A stretch of DNA of 8,123 nt from a bacterium. GTDB lineage: Bacteria > Acidobacteriota > Blastocatellia > Pyrinomonadales > Pyrinomonadaceae. The notes below the pieces were generated by a model, which worked only from the letters and a program-made list of their open reading frames with translations, did no database searches and was not told where the DNA came from. The stretch is taken from positions 1 through 8,123 of the forward strand of contig JAQSDP010000045.1 in assembly GCA_029945985.1 (NCBI GenBank), given 5' to 3'. Shown here piece after piece: positions 1 to 6,853 of the stretch. How positions within the stretch are numbered: the stretch's first letter is position 1; the number at the start of each line of letters is the position of its first letter. Both the position numbers and the translations under genes were made by a program.

Positions 1-48
1 CACCTCGCGGTACCCCTTCTCGTCGTCGACTATCAGCAGGTTTGGCAT
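1..48 (-). CDS. PilR/NtrC-like response regulator, N-terminal fragment (cut by window edge)
   Basis: Only the first 16 codons are visible, reading MPNLLIVDDEKGYREV. A short hydrophobic beta strand followed by an Asp-Asp pair (residues 8-9) and Glu is the classic first strand and acidic pocket of a CheY-type receiver domain. The phosphorylated Asp and any output domain lie outside the window. The ATG sits 4 bp after the stop of the PilS-like kinase on the same strand, so the two are almost certainly co-transcribed and form a cognate pair. Kinases of this PAS/NtrB type usually pair with sigma-54-activating NtrC-family regulators (PilR in pilus loci). That AAA+ and HTH identity is inferred from context, not seen. 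Confidence 0.8.
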   Translation of the reverse strand, partial: MPNLLIVDDEKGYREV

Positions 49-52
49 CTAT

Positions 53-1735
53 CTACTCGTCGTCCTGAATGATCTCGCGGAAAACCATCGTTACCCGCGT
101 TCCTTCGCCGGGGGTGCTTTGGATGTCGATGGTTCCGCCGTGGTCGTTCACTATCTTATACACTATCGAGAGTCCGAGTCCCGTGCCGCCGGAGCCGCTG
201 GTAAAGGGCTCAAATACGTGGTCGAGCATCTTATCGTCCATGCCGACGCCCGCGTCCGTGAACTCGATAAGCACACGATTCCCGGCGGCGTGAGCGAGTC
301 GGACGGTGAGTGTGCCGCCATTCGGCATTGCCTCGACCGCGTTGCGCGCGAGGTTCCAGAAGACCTGTTTGAGCTGCGTTTCGTCAGCGAGGATCTTTGC
401 GGGCCGGTCGGGAACCTCGAGTCGGAACTCGTGCGTATTGGTAACCTCCGGACTGTGTTTGACGAGCGCTAGGCAGTCTTTGATTGCGGCGGCGACGTCG
501 ATCTCGTCGCGATGTTCACCGGAGCCATTTGCCGCCGGCCGTGCAAACGCCAGGAAGTTGGTAATGATGCTGTTCATCCGGTCGGACTCTCGAAGCACGA
601 TGTCCATCAACTTCACGTCGTCCACCGGTGCATCCGACCTTTCCTGTAGGAATTGCAGCGCAGAACTCATCGAACCCAACGGGTTGCGTATCTCGTGTGC
701 AAGTCCGGCGGCCATTCGTCCGACGGCCGCAAGGCGGTCCGATCGGCGGACCTCTTCTTCCAGTGATCTCACCTCGGTGACATCCTGACACGTCATTATG
801 AGTCCATTCGTCTGGCCGGAGCGTCCGGTGAGCGGGACGATCGAGCATGAGATCATAACGCGATCGGGGCCGCCGCCTTTTTCGATGTTCGTCTCAAAGT
901 GAACCGCGGCGAAAGCTTCCGTGCGATGTGGATCGAGCGAGAGGGCCACGCGTTCGCGGATCTCCTCCCCGAACAGTTCGAAGATATTCTTGCCGATCAC
1001 ATCTCGCGCATTCATCCCAGTGATCTCTCCGGCCGAGCGGTTGAACGCATAGATACGGCCAACAAGATCGGTCGTGATGAGGCCGTTGCCGATCGATTCG
1101 ACGATGCGTTCGTGGAGTACGTGGAGATTGGCGAACATCTCTTCGGCATACTTCAGTTCTTCGGAGAGCTTGCGGCGCTCGGAGAGTCGGGCGGCGAGCA
1201 GGCCGACGAGCAGGATCGCGACGTTGTTGACACCTACGATCTGAAGTATTCGTGACGCCGGCTGTTCACCTGAGCCGGAGTAGAGTACGTTCTGCGCCGT
1301 TAAACCCGACAGGAGCGTAAACAGTAACGCGCACGCGATCGCGAAGTACAAAGTCTCTGCCCTTCCGAGAAAAAATCCCGCGACGCTGATCAGAACGATA
1401 TAGAGCGTCACATAGGGAGAAATAATGTCTCCGGTCAGCCACACGAGCCAAGTGATCAAAAGCAGATCAATGAAAAGCTGAATGCGGACCTGCTCCTGAA
1501 TTCGAGGGGCGAAGTGGAGTGCTGCGAAATAGATTATCGAGAGCCCAGCGGTGAGCGCGAAGGCGATCACGAGTCCGTCTGCCGATTCCGGCTCGGTGGT
1601 GCTAAAAATCCCGGTCGAGCGCCATAAATTGGCCATTAGCAGAAGCAAAAGGAACGCAACGCGCCCTAAGATAAGGCGCTGAACCTTGCTCCGCAGAGGG
1701 AGGTCTTCTGTCACAAGAGTAGAGCTTGTGGGCAT
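53..1735 (-). CDS. pilS: PilS-like membrane-bound PAS sensor histidine kinase
   Basis: Sensor kinase that autophosphorylates on His and passes phosphate to the adjacent response regulator. Numbering is from the chosen ATG (560 aa). Six hydrophobic segments lie near residues 22-39, 53-73, 86-103, 106-123, 127-149 and 165-183, followed by a short linker helix and a PAS domain at about 207-320. The HisKA domain contains AAGLAHEIRNPLGSM with phospho-accepting His347. The HATPase_c domain has an N-box (WNLARNAVEAM, Asn465), G1 (DAGVGM, 494-499), F-box (VFEPF) and G2 (GTGLGLSIV). Six TMs plus PAS plus an NtrB-type kinase core, beside pil genes, matches PilS of the PilSR system, which senses pilin level in Pseudomonas. 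A longer frame begins at a TTG at 1780, but the ATG at 1735 has AAGG 8 nt upstream and the TTG has no Shine-Dalgarno sequence. What this protein senses is unknown. Confidence 0.85.
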   Translation of the reverse strand: MPTSSTLVTEDLPLRSKVQRLILGRVAFLLLLLMANLWRSTGIFSTTEPESADGLVIAFALTAGLSIIYFAALHFAPRIQEQVRIQLFIDLLLITWLVWLTGDIISPYVTLYIVLISVAGFFLGRAETLYFAIACALLFTLLSGLTAQNVLYSGSGEQPASRILQIVGVNNVAILLVGLLAARLSERRKLSEELKYAEEMFANLHVLHERIVESIGNGLITTDLVGRIYAFNRSAGEITGMNARDVIGKNIFELFGEEIRERVALSLDPHRTEAFAAVHFETNIEKGGGPDRVMISCSIVPLTGRSGQTNGLIMTCQDVTEVRSLEEEVRRSDRLAAVGRMAAGLAHEIRNPLGSMSSALQFLQERSDAPVDDVKLMDIVLRESDRMNSIITNFLAFARPAANGSGEHRDEIDVAAAIKDCLALVKHSPEVTNTHEFRLEVPDRPAKILADETQLKQVFWNLARNAVEAMPNGGTLTVRLAHAAGNRVLIEFTDAGVGMDDKMLDHVFEPFTSGSGGTGLGLSIVYKIVNDHGGTIDIQSTPGEGTRVTMVFREIIQDDE

Positions 1736-1743
1736 TGAACAGA

Positions 1744-1747
1744 CCTT
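1744..1747 (-). promoter_or_regulatory. Ribosome binding site deciding the pilS-like kinase start
   Basis: On the minus strand AAGG is followed by 8 nt and then ATG at 1735. This supports that ATG over the in-frame TTG 45 nt further upstream, which has no purine-rich element. Confidence 0.5.
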
Positions 1748-1887
1748 AAAACGTCTAAAACCGGAAATATTCCAACACAAGTCCCGATTCTCGATTGAAA
1801 TTCCTGTTAGATTTCCTGAGATTCAACCAATAGATAGACGAGTTTGGGAAAAGCGAAGTTTAGCCTATTTAAGACTATACGTCTGCG

Positions 1888-2052
1888 ATGGCGGAAGTAA
1901 GCAACAGACGGTACATACGAGTTCAGCGGAATACACAAGATATAGTACTTGAAGGAAGTTTTGACACAATCAGCCTGAAAATTCTGTTGACATCGGAAGG
2001 CGATGGGCGCAAAATGTCGATACTAAACGTTCACCCGTTTCTGGAATTTTAG
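1888..2052 (+). CDS. Possible small ORF, 54 aa, unproven
   Basis: An ATG-to-TAG frame encodes 54 residues, beginning MAEVSNRRYIRVQRN and ending VHPFLEF. It is mixed-charge with no TM, Cys motif or recognisable domain. The start RRYIRV faintly recalls the opening of PilZ domains, but the rest is far too short for one. There is no Shine-Dalgarno sequence upstream of the ATG, and both TTGACA promoter-like hexamers fall inside the frame. A frame of this length can arise by chance in 465 bp, so it is listed only as a candidate. Confidence 0.15.
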   Translation: MAEVSNRRYIRVQRNTQDIVLEGSFDTISLKILLTSEGDGRKMSILNVHPFLEF

Positions 2053-2066
2053 GACAATTAGTTGTT

Positions 2067-2081
2067 TGGCTGACATCACGC
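2067..2081 (+). promoter_or_regulatory. Weak sigma-54-like -24/-12 element upstream of pilT
   Basis: TGGCTGACATCACGC keeps the invariant GG and GC dinucleotides at the correct 10-nt separation and the TGGC of the -24 box. It lacks the TT before the -12 GC. The neighbouring kinase and regulator pair makes sigma-54 control plausible. The element is about 120 nt upstream of the pilT start. The match is weak and may be coincidence. Confidence 0.15.
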
Positions 2082-2191
2082 CGACAAAAGTGTGCCGGTG
2101 AGTATTAATTGCGGTTTCCGCATGTGAATTCTCTATTGGACCGTAAGGTCATTTCCGGTTTTCTTGGACGATCCTTTTTTTTGGAGAGATC

Positions 2192-2197
2192 GAAAGG
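2192..2197 (+). promoter_or_regulatory. Ribosome binding site of pilT
   Basis: GAAAGG ends 3 nt before the ATG. A second purine-rich stretch, GGAGAG, lies at 2183-2188, 12 nt before the start. Together they support initiation at 2201. Confidence 0.4.
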
Positions 2198-2200
2198 CAC

Positions 2201-3352
2201 ATGAACATCATAAGTGATCCTCGCGCCACCCTCGCAGGCCTTCTCAAACGCACAGTTGAGATGGGAGGATCTGATCTACATATTCGCGTCGACATGCCGC
2301 CGCAGGTCCGTATTCACGGACAGATGCAGCCGCTGGACGATTGGGAACCGCTGACCCCTGACGAGACGGCGAAGCTTGCCTACGCGTACATAACGCCGAA
2401 GCAGGCGGATCAGTTTGCGAAGGAACAGCAACTCGACCACGCAATTGGCCTTGAGGGACTCTCGCGATTTCGCGTGAACATCTTCAAGCAGAAAGAGACC
2501 ATCGGCGGCGTTTTCCGAGTCATTCCGTTCGAAATTCGGTCCTTCGAAGATCTCGGGCTGCCGCACGTCGTTTCCGACCTTTGCCGAAAGCCTCGCGGGC
2601 TCGTGCTTGTTACGGGGCCGACCGGCTCGGGTAAATCGACGACCCTAGCAACAATGATCGACCGCATCAACACGACGCGGCATCAGCACATTTTGACGAT
2701 CGAGGACCCGATCGAGTACTTGCACACGCATAAGAATTGCGTAGTCAGCCAGCGCGAACTCGGCACAGACGCTTCGTCCTTTTCCGATGCTTTGCGCACC
2801 GCCCTTCGTCAGGATCCGGACGTTGTGCTCGTCGGCGAAATGCGTGACCTCGAGACGATCGAGATGGCATTGCGCGTTGCTGAGACGGGCCACTTGACGT
2901 TTGCGACGCTGCATACGAACACGGCGGCATCAACCATCACGCGTATCATCGACGTATTTCCGGCCGGCCAGCAGGCGAATATTCGCACTCAGCTTTCGAA
3001 CGTGCTCGAAGGGATCATGTGTCAGGCTCTTCTTCCGAACGCGGCGGGCAGCGGACGTGTGATGGCGATGGAGATCCTGATCCCGAATTCGGCAGTGCGA
3101 AACCTGATCCGCGAGGACAAGATCCACCAGATCTATTCGATGATGCAGACAGGTTCGGACAAGTTTGGTATGCAGACGCTGAATCAATCGCTCGCGGCTT
3201 TGTTCCGAAAGCGTGCAGTTACGCTGGAAACGGCAATGACGCTGTCGGGCAATGTTGACGAATTGATGGACCTCGTTGGCCATCAGGTGCGTCCCGGAGC
3301 GGCAGCAGCGATCGAGGCAAACTCGCTGCAGCGGTTTCGCGAAACCTTATAA
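2201..3352 (+). CDS. pilT: PilT, type IV pilus retraction ATPase
   Basis: Cytoplasmic hexameric ATPase that drives pilus depolymerisation and twitching. At 383 aa it is close to the usual PilT length of about 345-380 and lacks the long N-terminal extension of the extension ATPase PilB. The N-terminal PAS-like domain contains GGSDLHIR (22-29). The RecA-like core has Walker A GPTGSGKST (139-147), the Asp box ILTIEDPIEY (164-173), an atypical Walker B within DPDVVLVGEMRD (205-216) and the His box with GHLTFATLHTNTA (230-242). The retraction-specific AIRNLIRE motif is present as AVRNLIRE (298-305), followed by a conserved segment with the core KFGMQTLNQSL. All catalytic motifs are intact. It is followed after 67 bp by the PilMN fusion on the same strand, so it probably leads or joins that operon. 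No pilB or pilC is in view. Confidence 0.97.
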   Translation: MNIISDPRATLAGLLKRTVEMGGSDLHIRVDMPPQVRIHGQMQPLDDWEPLTPDETAKLAYAYITPKQADQFAKEQQLDHAIGLEGLSRFRVNIFKQKETIGGVFRVIPFEIRSFEDLGLPHVVSDLCRKPRGLVLVTGPTGSGKSTTLATMIDRINTTRHQHILTIEDPIEYLHTHKNCVVSQRELGTDASSFSDALRTALRQDPDVVLVGEMRDLETIEMALRVAETGHLTFATLHTNTAASTITRIIDVFPAGQQANIRTQLSNVLEGIMCQALLPNAAGSGRVMAMEILIPNSAVRNLIREDKIHQIYSMMQTGSDKFGMQTLNQSLAALFRKRAVTLETAMTLSGNVDELMDLVGHQVRPGAAAAIEANSLQRFRETL

Positions 3353-3406
3353 AGATCCAAGGGCAGATCAGTCAGATGCGACATGAAAGTGCCGGCACCC
3401 ACAGCC

Positions 3407-3415
3407 GGAAGGAAG
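3407..3415 (+). promoter_or_regulatory. Strong ribosome binding site of the pilM-pilN fusion
   Basis: GGAAGGAAG ends 4 nt before the ATG at 3420. It fixes the start and argues against translation beginning at the later in-frame ATGs. Confidence 0.6.
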
Positions 3416-3419
3416 TTCT

Positions 3420-5324
3420 ATGAGAAATACTACTTCGGCGAGGCGACAGAGGACACCTGGATTTGAAACGGGCTCATCGCGCGAATTTGCAGAGTTCGGC
3501 AATACACCTGATCAGCTTGCGGTAGTCTGGGGCGGGCCTTCGGGAATCGTCGCAGCATCGCCTCATGCGGGCCCGGGCGGATCGTTCTCGCTCGACGTCG
3601 CCAGATTCCCATCTGATTTCAATCTCGGCGCAACGCTCGAGATGCGCCGGCGTAATCAGCTTGGGCTGCCGCAGATGTCGCAGCGGACGGTGCTGTGTAC
3701 CGCACCGTCGCAGTTCTCCGAACGTACTCGGATGCTCGCCCTCGACGGCGAACGTCTAGCGATGGATGAAGACACGCTTTCCGAGTGGCTCGTTAACGCC
3801 GAACAGCAAATGCTGCTCGGTACGGACAATCACCCGATCTTCGAAACCTCCCTTGAAGATACAGCCTGCGCGATGGGCCGGCTGCCTAATGGTCAGGTGA
3901 CACTGACCGAGGTTCCGCGCGAACACCTCAACATCCTTCGCGAACGGATGCGTTCGCTGGTCGGCGGAATGGCAGCGGGTTCGCTCAACCTGATCGTCGA
4001 GACCCCGGTCCGCTGTGCGGCAAGATATTTTCTTACCCGATCGCCCGAGGGGAACGAGATCCGTCGGCCCGGGAAGGAAGGCGAAGTTACCGCATTCCTG
4101 CTGATCAGCATGTCCGGGTTCAGCATGGGCTTGTGGAGCCCGAAGACCGGGCTCTTCAGCGAATATTCATTCCTCGCACCCCAGGAACTTACTGGCGACC
4201 CTAAAACTCCGGGCAGGGCACGCAAACCGGTCGAAGGGGATACGCAAGACGTTCGGGTCGATGCGTACATCAAGCAAGCTCTCGATCAGCTTTTCCTGCA
4301 ACTCTCGCCCGAACGCCTCGAGCAGATGGGACTCGCGAGCTACGCACAGATCGTGTGGGCCTGTGAGATGGGAATGTCCGAGCGGGTCACGCCGGCCGTG
4401 CAGGGTTATGCCCAAAAGAGTGGGCTCGAATTCATCCAGATCCCGGTTCCGGCCGACGAAGCGGTTGCAGGTGGATTGCTTCTAGGCTCTTTCAGCTTTG
4501 GAAACTCCGAGGCGATCGCACCGCGAGTACTGCCGGTCGTCAATCTCGCCCGCGACCTTCTGGTCCAGGCGGACACGGAAGAGGTCGAGCGTCGACGTCT
4601 CGAACAGTTGGAAGCGACCAAGCGTCGCAACAGAACAGTCTTTGCGATCGTTGCCGCACCGGTGATCGCCTTTGCTCTGCTCGCAGCGTTTGCCGCGGAC
4701 ATCGTTCGCGAACGAGTTTGGCTGGCGTATCGAGAGGCTCAGACGGACCAGCGTGCTGCTGAACTGAAGCCGGCGCTTGATCGACGCAGATCATACGAAG
4801 CGAATCTTCAGTGGTATCAGGAATTCGTGAAGCAGGTAAGCCTGCTCAGGAAACAGCAGCCGATCCCAAAGAACCTTCTTTATCAGCTCGATTCCAATTA
4901 TCCATTCGCTATCGATCCCTCATTCTACGTTTCGGAGATGCGTATGAGTCCGAAGGGCGAGCTGGAGATCAAGGGATTGGCGAGGAACAAGGACGCGATC
5001 GCACAGTTCCTGAAATCGCTCGAGTTTGCGGGCGGTGCTGCAAGCGGTTCACGGCTGTTCGGGAATCTCGCGTACGAGGTTCAGGAAGGAGTTGCTCAAA
5101 CTGCATCGACTGCCCAGCGTCCGAACATTCCGCAGATGAGCGGTTCGACACTGACGGGAACGACGGTCGCTCCGGGTATAGTCTCGTGGACGATGAAGGG
5201 AATCTATTTGCCGGTCGCAGAGATCGCACCGCCGGATCCGAATGCGAAGCCCGCACCGGGTGCGCCGAATCCGAACTCGCCCGCGGTTGGTACGCCGCCT
5301 GCTCCGGCGGCACCTGTGAGGTAA
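3420..5324 (+). CDS. pilMN: PilM-PilN fusion protein (GspL-like architecture), T4P inner-membrane alignment complex
   Basis: A single 634-aa frame joins two proteins that are usually separate. Residues about 30-360 form a cytoplasmic PilM-like actin-fold region. It ends in AVAGGLLLGSF, which resembles the usual PilM terminus (GLALRSF). Residues 372-380 (PVVNLARDL) resemble the PilN cytoplasmic INLLP-type peptide that binds PilM. A charged linker follows, then one TM helix at about 407-427, a coiled-coil-like stretch (430-478) and a periplasmic PilN-type domain (480-600). That domain carries LEIKGLARNKDAIAQFLKSLE, matching the PilN pattern LTGxAxSNxxVxxFLxxLE. The tail (601-634) is Pro/Ala-rich. 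The actin-type phosphate loops are degraded: WGG replaces DIG near residue 37, and SMS replaces DIG near 230. Nucleotide binding is therefore doubtful. Type II secretion GspL has the same actin-fold, TM, periplasmic layout. Assignment rests on the PilN half, pattern resemblance and the following pilO. The PilM half alone would be a weak call. Confidence 0.85.
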   Translation: MRNTTSARRQRTPGFETGSSREFAEFGNTPDQLAVVWGGPSGIVAASPHAGPGGSFSLDVARFPSDFNLGATLEMRRRNQLGLPQMSQRTVLCTAPSQFSERTRMLALDGERLAMDEDTLSEWLVNAEQQMLLGTDNHPIFETSLEDTACAMGRLPNGQVTLTEVPREHLNILRERMRSLVGGMAAGSLNLIVETPVRCAARYFLTRSPEGNEIRRPGKEGEVTAFLLISMSGFSMGLWSPKTGLFSEYSFLAPQELTGDPKTPGRARKPVEGDTQDVRVDAYIKQALDQLFLQLSPERLEQMGLASYAQIVWACEMGMSERVTPAVQGYAQKSGLEFIQIPVPADEAVAGGLLLGSFSFGNSEAIAPRVLPVVNLARDLLVQADTEEVERRRLEQLEATKRRNRTVFAIVAAPVIAFALLAAFAADIVRERVWLAYREAQTDQRAAELKPALDRRRSYEANLQWYQEFVKQVSLLRKQQPIPKNLLYQLDSNYPFAIDPSFYVSEMRMSPKGELEIKGLARNKDAIAQFLKSLEFAGGAASGSRLFGNLAYEVQEGVAQTASTAQRPNIPQMSGSTLTGTTVAPGIVSWTMKGIYLPVAEIAPPDPNAKPAPGAPNPNSPAVGTPPAPAAPVR

Positions 5325-5349
5325 AGAAGCTTTTTTCTACGGTAGCGTT

Positions 5350-6027
5350 ATGCGAAATCCAAGACAGACAAGTTCGCTCCAATCGGCGGGAAACAGCATT
5401 CTCGTTGAATCGATCAAGTACGGCCCGGTCGTTACGTTTCTCGTGATGGCACTGATCTCAGGCGGCGCCGCGTACCTGATCTATAGTTTTTTGCTTTCAG
5501 ATTGGTCGGAATCTAACAAGCAGCTTCGATCCCAGGTGTTGAAGAAAGAGATCGACAACCGAACGACCGAGAAAATGGTCGCGGGCGAGCCGCAATTCCT
5601 CGCCGAATTCAAGAAAGTTGCCGATATGTTCAACGAGGCGAAGCCTTTGCTGCCGCAGGAGACCGAAGTCTCGGACGTGCTCGGCCAGGTTGAAACAGCT
5701 GCGAGGCGTAACAACGTGACGCTCTCGGGATTGCAAGCCGTAAAAGAATCGATCAAATCTCCGAAGGCCGCAAAGCTCTACGAGCGCGAGATCCCGGCTG
5801 TGGTTACCGGCCCGTATCCGCAGGTGGTGCGGTTCTTTGACGATATCTCGAAGATGCCGCGAATCTTATTCATTCGCGATTACTCGATCGGCTCGATGCG
5901 CGACTCGGTGACCGCCGGATTTACGTTAGTTGCTTATCACGCGCCGCCTCCGGCCGAGATGCCTGCACTTCCCGCGGATCTCGCGCAGATCGTCGAAAGT
6001 TCCAGAACGGAGGTCGCAAAACAATGA
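5350..6027 (+). CDS. pilO: PilO, T4P inner-membrane alignment protein
   Basis: Bitopic inner-membrane protein that pairs with PilN in the periplasm and links the motor to the secretin. The 225 residues comprise a short cytoplasmic N-terminus, a TM helix at about 27-49 (VVTFLVMALISGGAAYLIYSF), a charged coiled-coil segment (51-95), and the PilO ferredoxin-like region. The latter has EREIPAVVTGPYPQVVRFFD (145-164) and ISKMPRILFIRDYSI (166-180), the family's typical pattern of Gly-x-Tyr, Phe-Phe and Arg-Ile. The length is typical of PilO. It starts 25 bp after the PilMN stop without a clear Shine-Dalgarno sequence, so translational coupling is likely. Its stop overlaps the next start by ATGA. 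GspM is the type II secretion counterpart. Confidence 0.92.
   Translation: MRNPRQTSSLQSAGNSILVESIKYGPVVTFLVMALISGGAAYLIYSFLLSDWSESNKQLRSQVLKKEIDNRTTEKMVAGEPQFLAEFKKVADMFNEAKPLLPQETEVSDVLGQVETAARRNNVTLSGLQAVKESIKSPKAAKLYEREIPAVVTGPYPQVVRFFDDISKMPRILFIRDYSIGSMRDSVTAGFTLVAYHAPPPAEMPALPADLAQIVESSRTEVAKQ
6009..6013 (+). promoter_or_regulatory. Ribosome binding site of the PilP-like gene, inside pilO
   Basis: GGAGG lies 10 nt before the ATG at 6024, within the last codons of pilO. With the ATGA overlap it supports coupled translation of the two genes. Confidence 0.5.
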
Positions 6028-6812
6028 GGCCAGCTAATGCAACCAAGGCGAATCTCGGGTTGTCCGACCGGCTTTCGGTCAAGCTTCTTGCTCTTTTTGC
6101 CGCGACGTTCGTGATCGGATTTCTTGCCCTTTGGGCATACGGCGTCTCGGCGTCTTATCTGGAAAGTTCGCTTGCAGAAGCAGCAGCCCCCCAAGCACCT
6201 CAGCCCGTCGTTATAGACCCGAACCTGCGGAATGAACTTTCGCAGGTCATGACAATGAGCGATGCAACTGCGGAGCAGGCAGCGATAAAAGATCCGTTCA
6301 ATGACCGGACAGGCCTCGCCGGACTCAACGCCGTTCAGCGTTCGGTGGGCGGCACTGTAACCACCTCGGGTGGAGGCGGCGGAACTACCGGCGGTGGCAG
6401 TACGGCTATTGTTACTGGTACAAACGGCCCGGGCGGTAGCGGTGGCGGAAGCCGCGGCGGTAGTCCGTCTGGCACCTCGGCACCACCAGTGCTCCCTGCG
6501 ACTGAGGCTACGAAACTGCGGTGGGTGGCCTATCAACAACGAGCCGCGATGGGTGATATCCCTCTCGACCCGCGAGTGTTTGCGGTCGACGACCTCCTGC
6601 CGGTCGGCGTTGTGGACGGTGGCAACGGCCAGCAGGAAGTCTTGTTCTATTCGGAAGCGGCTGCTCGGACGTTTAGCTTTCCGATCGGGACTATGTTCAA
6701 TGACGGGTGGTTAAGCGAGCTTCGGCCGGAAGGGGTCGTCTTCGCAATGAATGATGACCGCCGATCCGCCAAGTTGCGTTCATGGACGCGTTCGCTTCGT
6801 TCGATCGGTTAG
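6024..6812 (+). CDS. PilP/GspC-like inner-membrane protein with Gly-rich periplasmic linker
   Basis: 262-aa protein in the position of pilP, overlapping pilO by 4 bp. It has a cytoplasmic N-terminus, a TM helix at about 18-42 (KLLALFAATFVIGFLALWAYG), then a periplasmic part with KDPFND (89-94), echoing the RDPF motif of PilP/GspC proteins. A Gly/Ser/Thr-rich linker (109-150) follows. The C-terminal domain (165-258) has beta-rich segments: VGVVDGG, QEVLFYSE, TFSFPIGTMFNDGWLSELRPEGVVFAMNDD. Those resemble the PilP/GspC homology region (GxV, then GDxL, then I-x-P-x-G-V-V). There is no Cys and no lipobox, so unlike classical PilP it is TM-anchored, as GspC is. The expected role is to connect the PilN-PilO ring to the secretin. 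The homology is judged by pattern and position only. Confidence 0.65.
   Translation: MRPANATKANLGLSDRLSVKLLALFAATFVIGFLALWAYGVSASYLESSLAEAAAPQAPQPVVIDPNLRNELSQVMTMSDATAEQAAIKDPFNDRTGLAGLNAVQRSVGGTVTTSGGGGGTTGGGSTAIVTGTNGPGGSGGGSRGGSPSGTSAPPVLPATEATKLRWVAYQQRAAMGDIPLDPRVFAVDDLLPVGVVDGGNGQQEVLFYSEAAARTFSFPIGTMFNDGWLSELRPEGVVFAMNDDRRSAKLRSWTRSLRSIG
6348..6473 (+). repeat. Low-complexity Gly/Ser/Thr-rich coding tract
   Basis: GGN- and AGC-type codons encode residues 109-150 of the PilP-like protein, including runs of five and three glycines. It is most likely a flexible periplasmic spacer. The DNA is GC-rich and partly repetitive, and so may vary in length between strains. Confidence 0.7.
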
Positions 6813-6839
6813 GTAGTTTTTGGTTTTCCTTAGTTTCCC

Positions 6840-6844
6840 GAGGA
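6840..6844 (+). promoter_or_regulatory. Ribosome binding site of the secreted protein gene
   Basis: GAGGA lies 9 nt before the ATG at 6854. Together with the signal peptide that begins at once, it establishes this ATG as a genuine start. Confidence 0.55.
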
Positions 6845-6853
6845 ATTAAAACA

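Larger units (their letters stand above)
1736..2200. promoter_or_regulatory. Divergent intergenic regulatory region between pilS-like kinase and pilT
   Basis: This 465-bp spacer is visibly more AT-rich than the flanking genes and must carry promoters for both directions. On the plus strand it contains two TTGACA hexamers (1961-1966 and 1987-1992, 26 bp apart). Neither has a good TATAAT at 16-18 bp. It also holds a TATTAAT box at 2103-2109, a weak sigma-54-like GG-N10-GC element at 2067-2081, a 5-bp hairpin (TGCGG-TTT-CCGCA) at 2110-2122 and an eight-T run at 2175-2182 just before the pilT ribosome binding site. No conserved RNA gene or insertion sequence is recognisable. A 54-codon ORF (1888-2052) lies inside it. 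Confidence 0.5.

Noticed and set aside
899..1255. Plus-strand open frame of 118 codons within the kinase
   Set aside because: It is antisense to the well-supported PAS and TM-linker coding region and shows no domain of its own. Long antisense frames are common in GC-rich genes.
1763..1773. Inverted repeat GGAA-ATA-TTCC just upstream of the kinase start
   Set aside because: The arms are only 4 bp, there is no second copy and no link to a known operator.
1736..1780. N-terminal extension of the kinase from a TTG codon at 1780
   Set aside because: The extension has no Shine-Dalgarno sequence, while the ATG at 1735 has AAGG at 8-nt spacing and leaves the first TM segment intact.
3389..3398. Perfect 10-bp palindrome GTGCCGGCAC in the pilT-pilMN gap
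   Set aside because: It has no loop to form a hairpin terminator, no T-run after it and no second copy nearby. A palindrome of this length in a gap this size is compatible with chance.
5325..5349. T-rich stretch after the PilMN stop as a terminator
   Set aside because: Only a 4-bp AGAA/TTCT pairing flanks it and there is no GC-rich stem. It lies inside a tight operon, so termination is unlikely.
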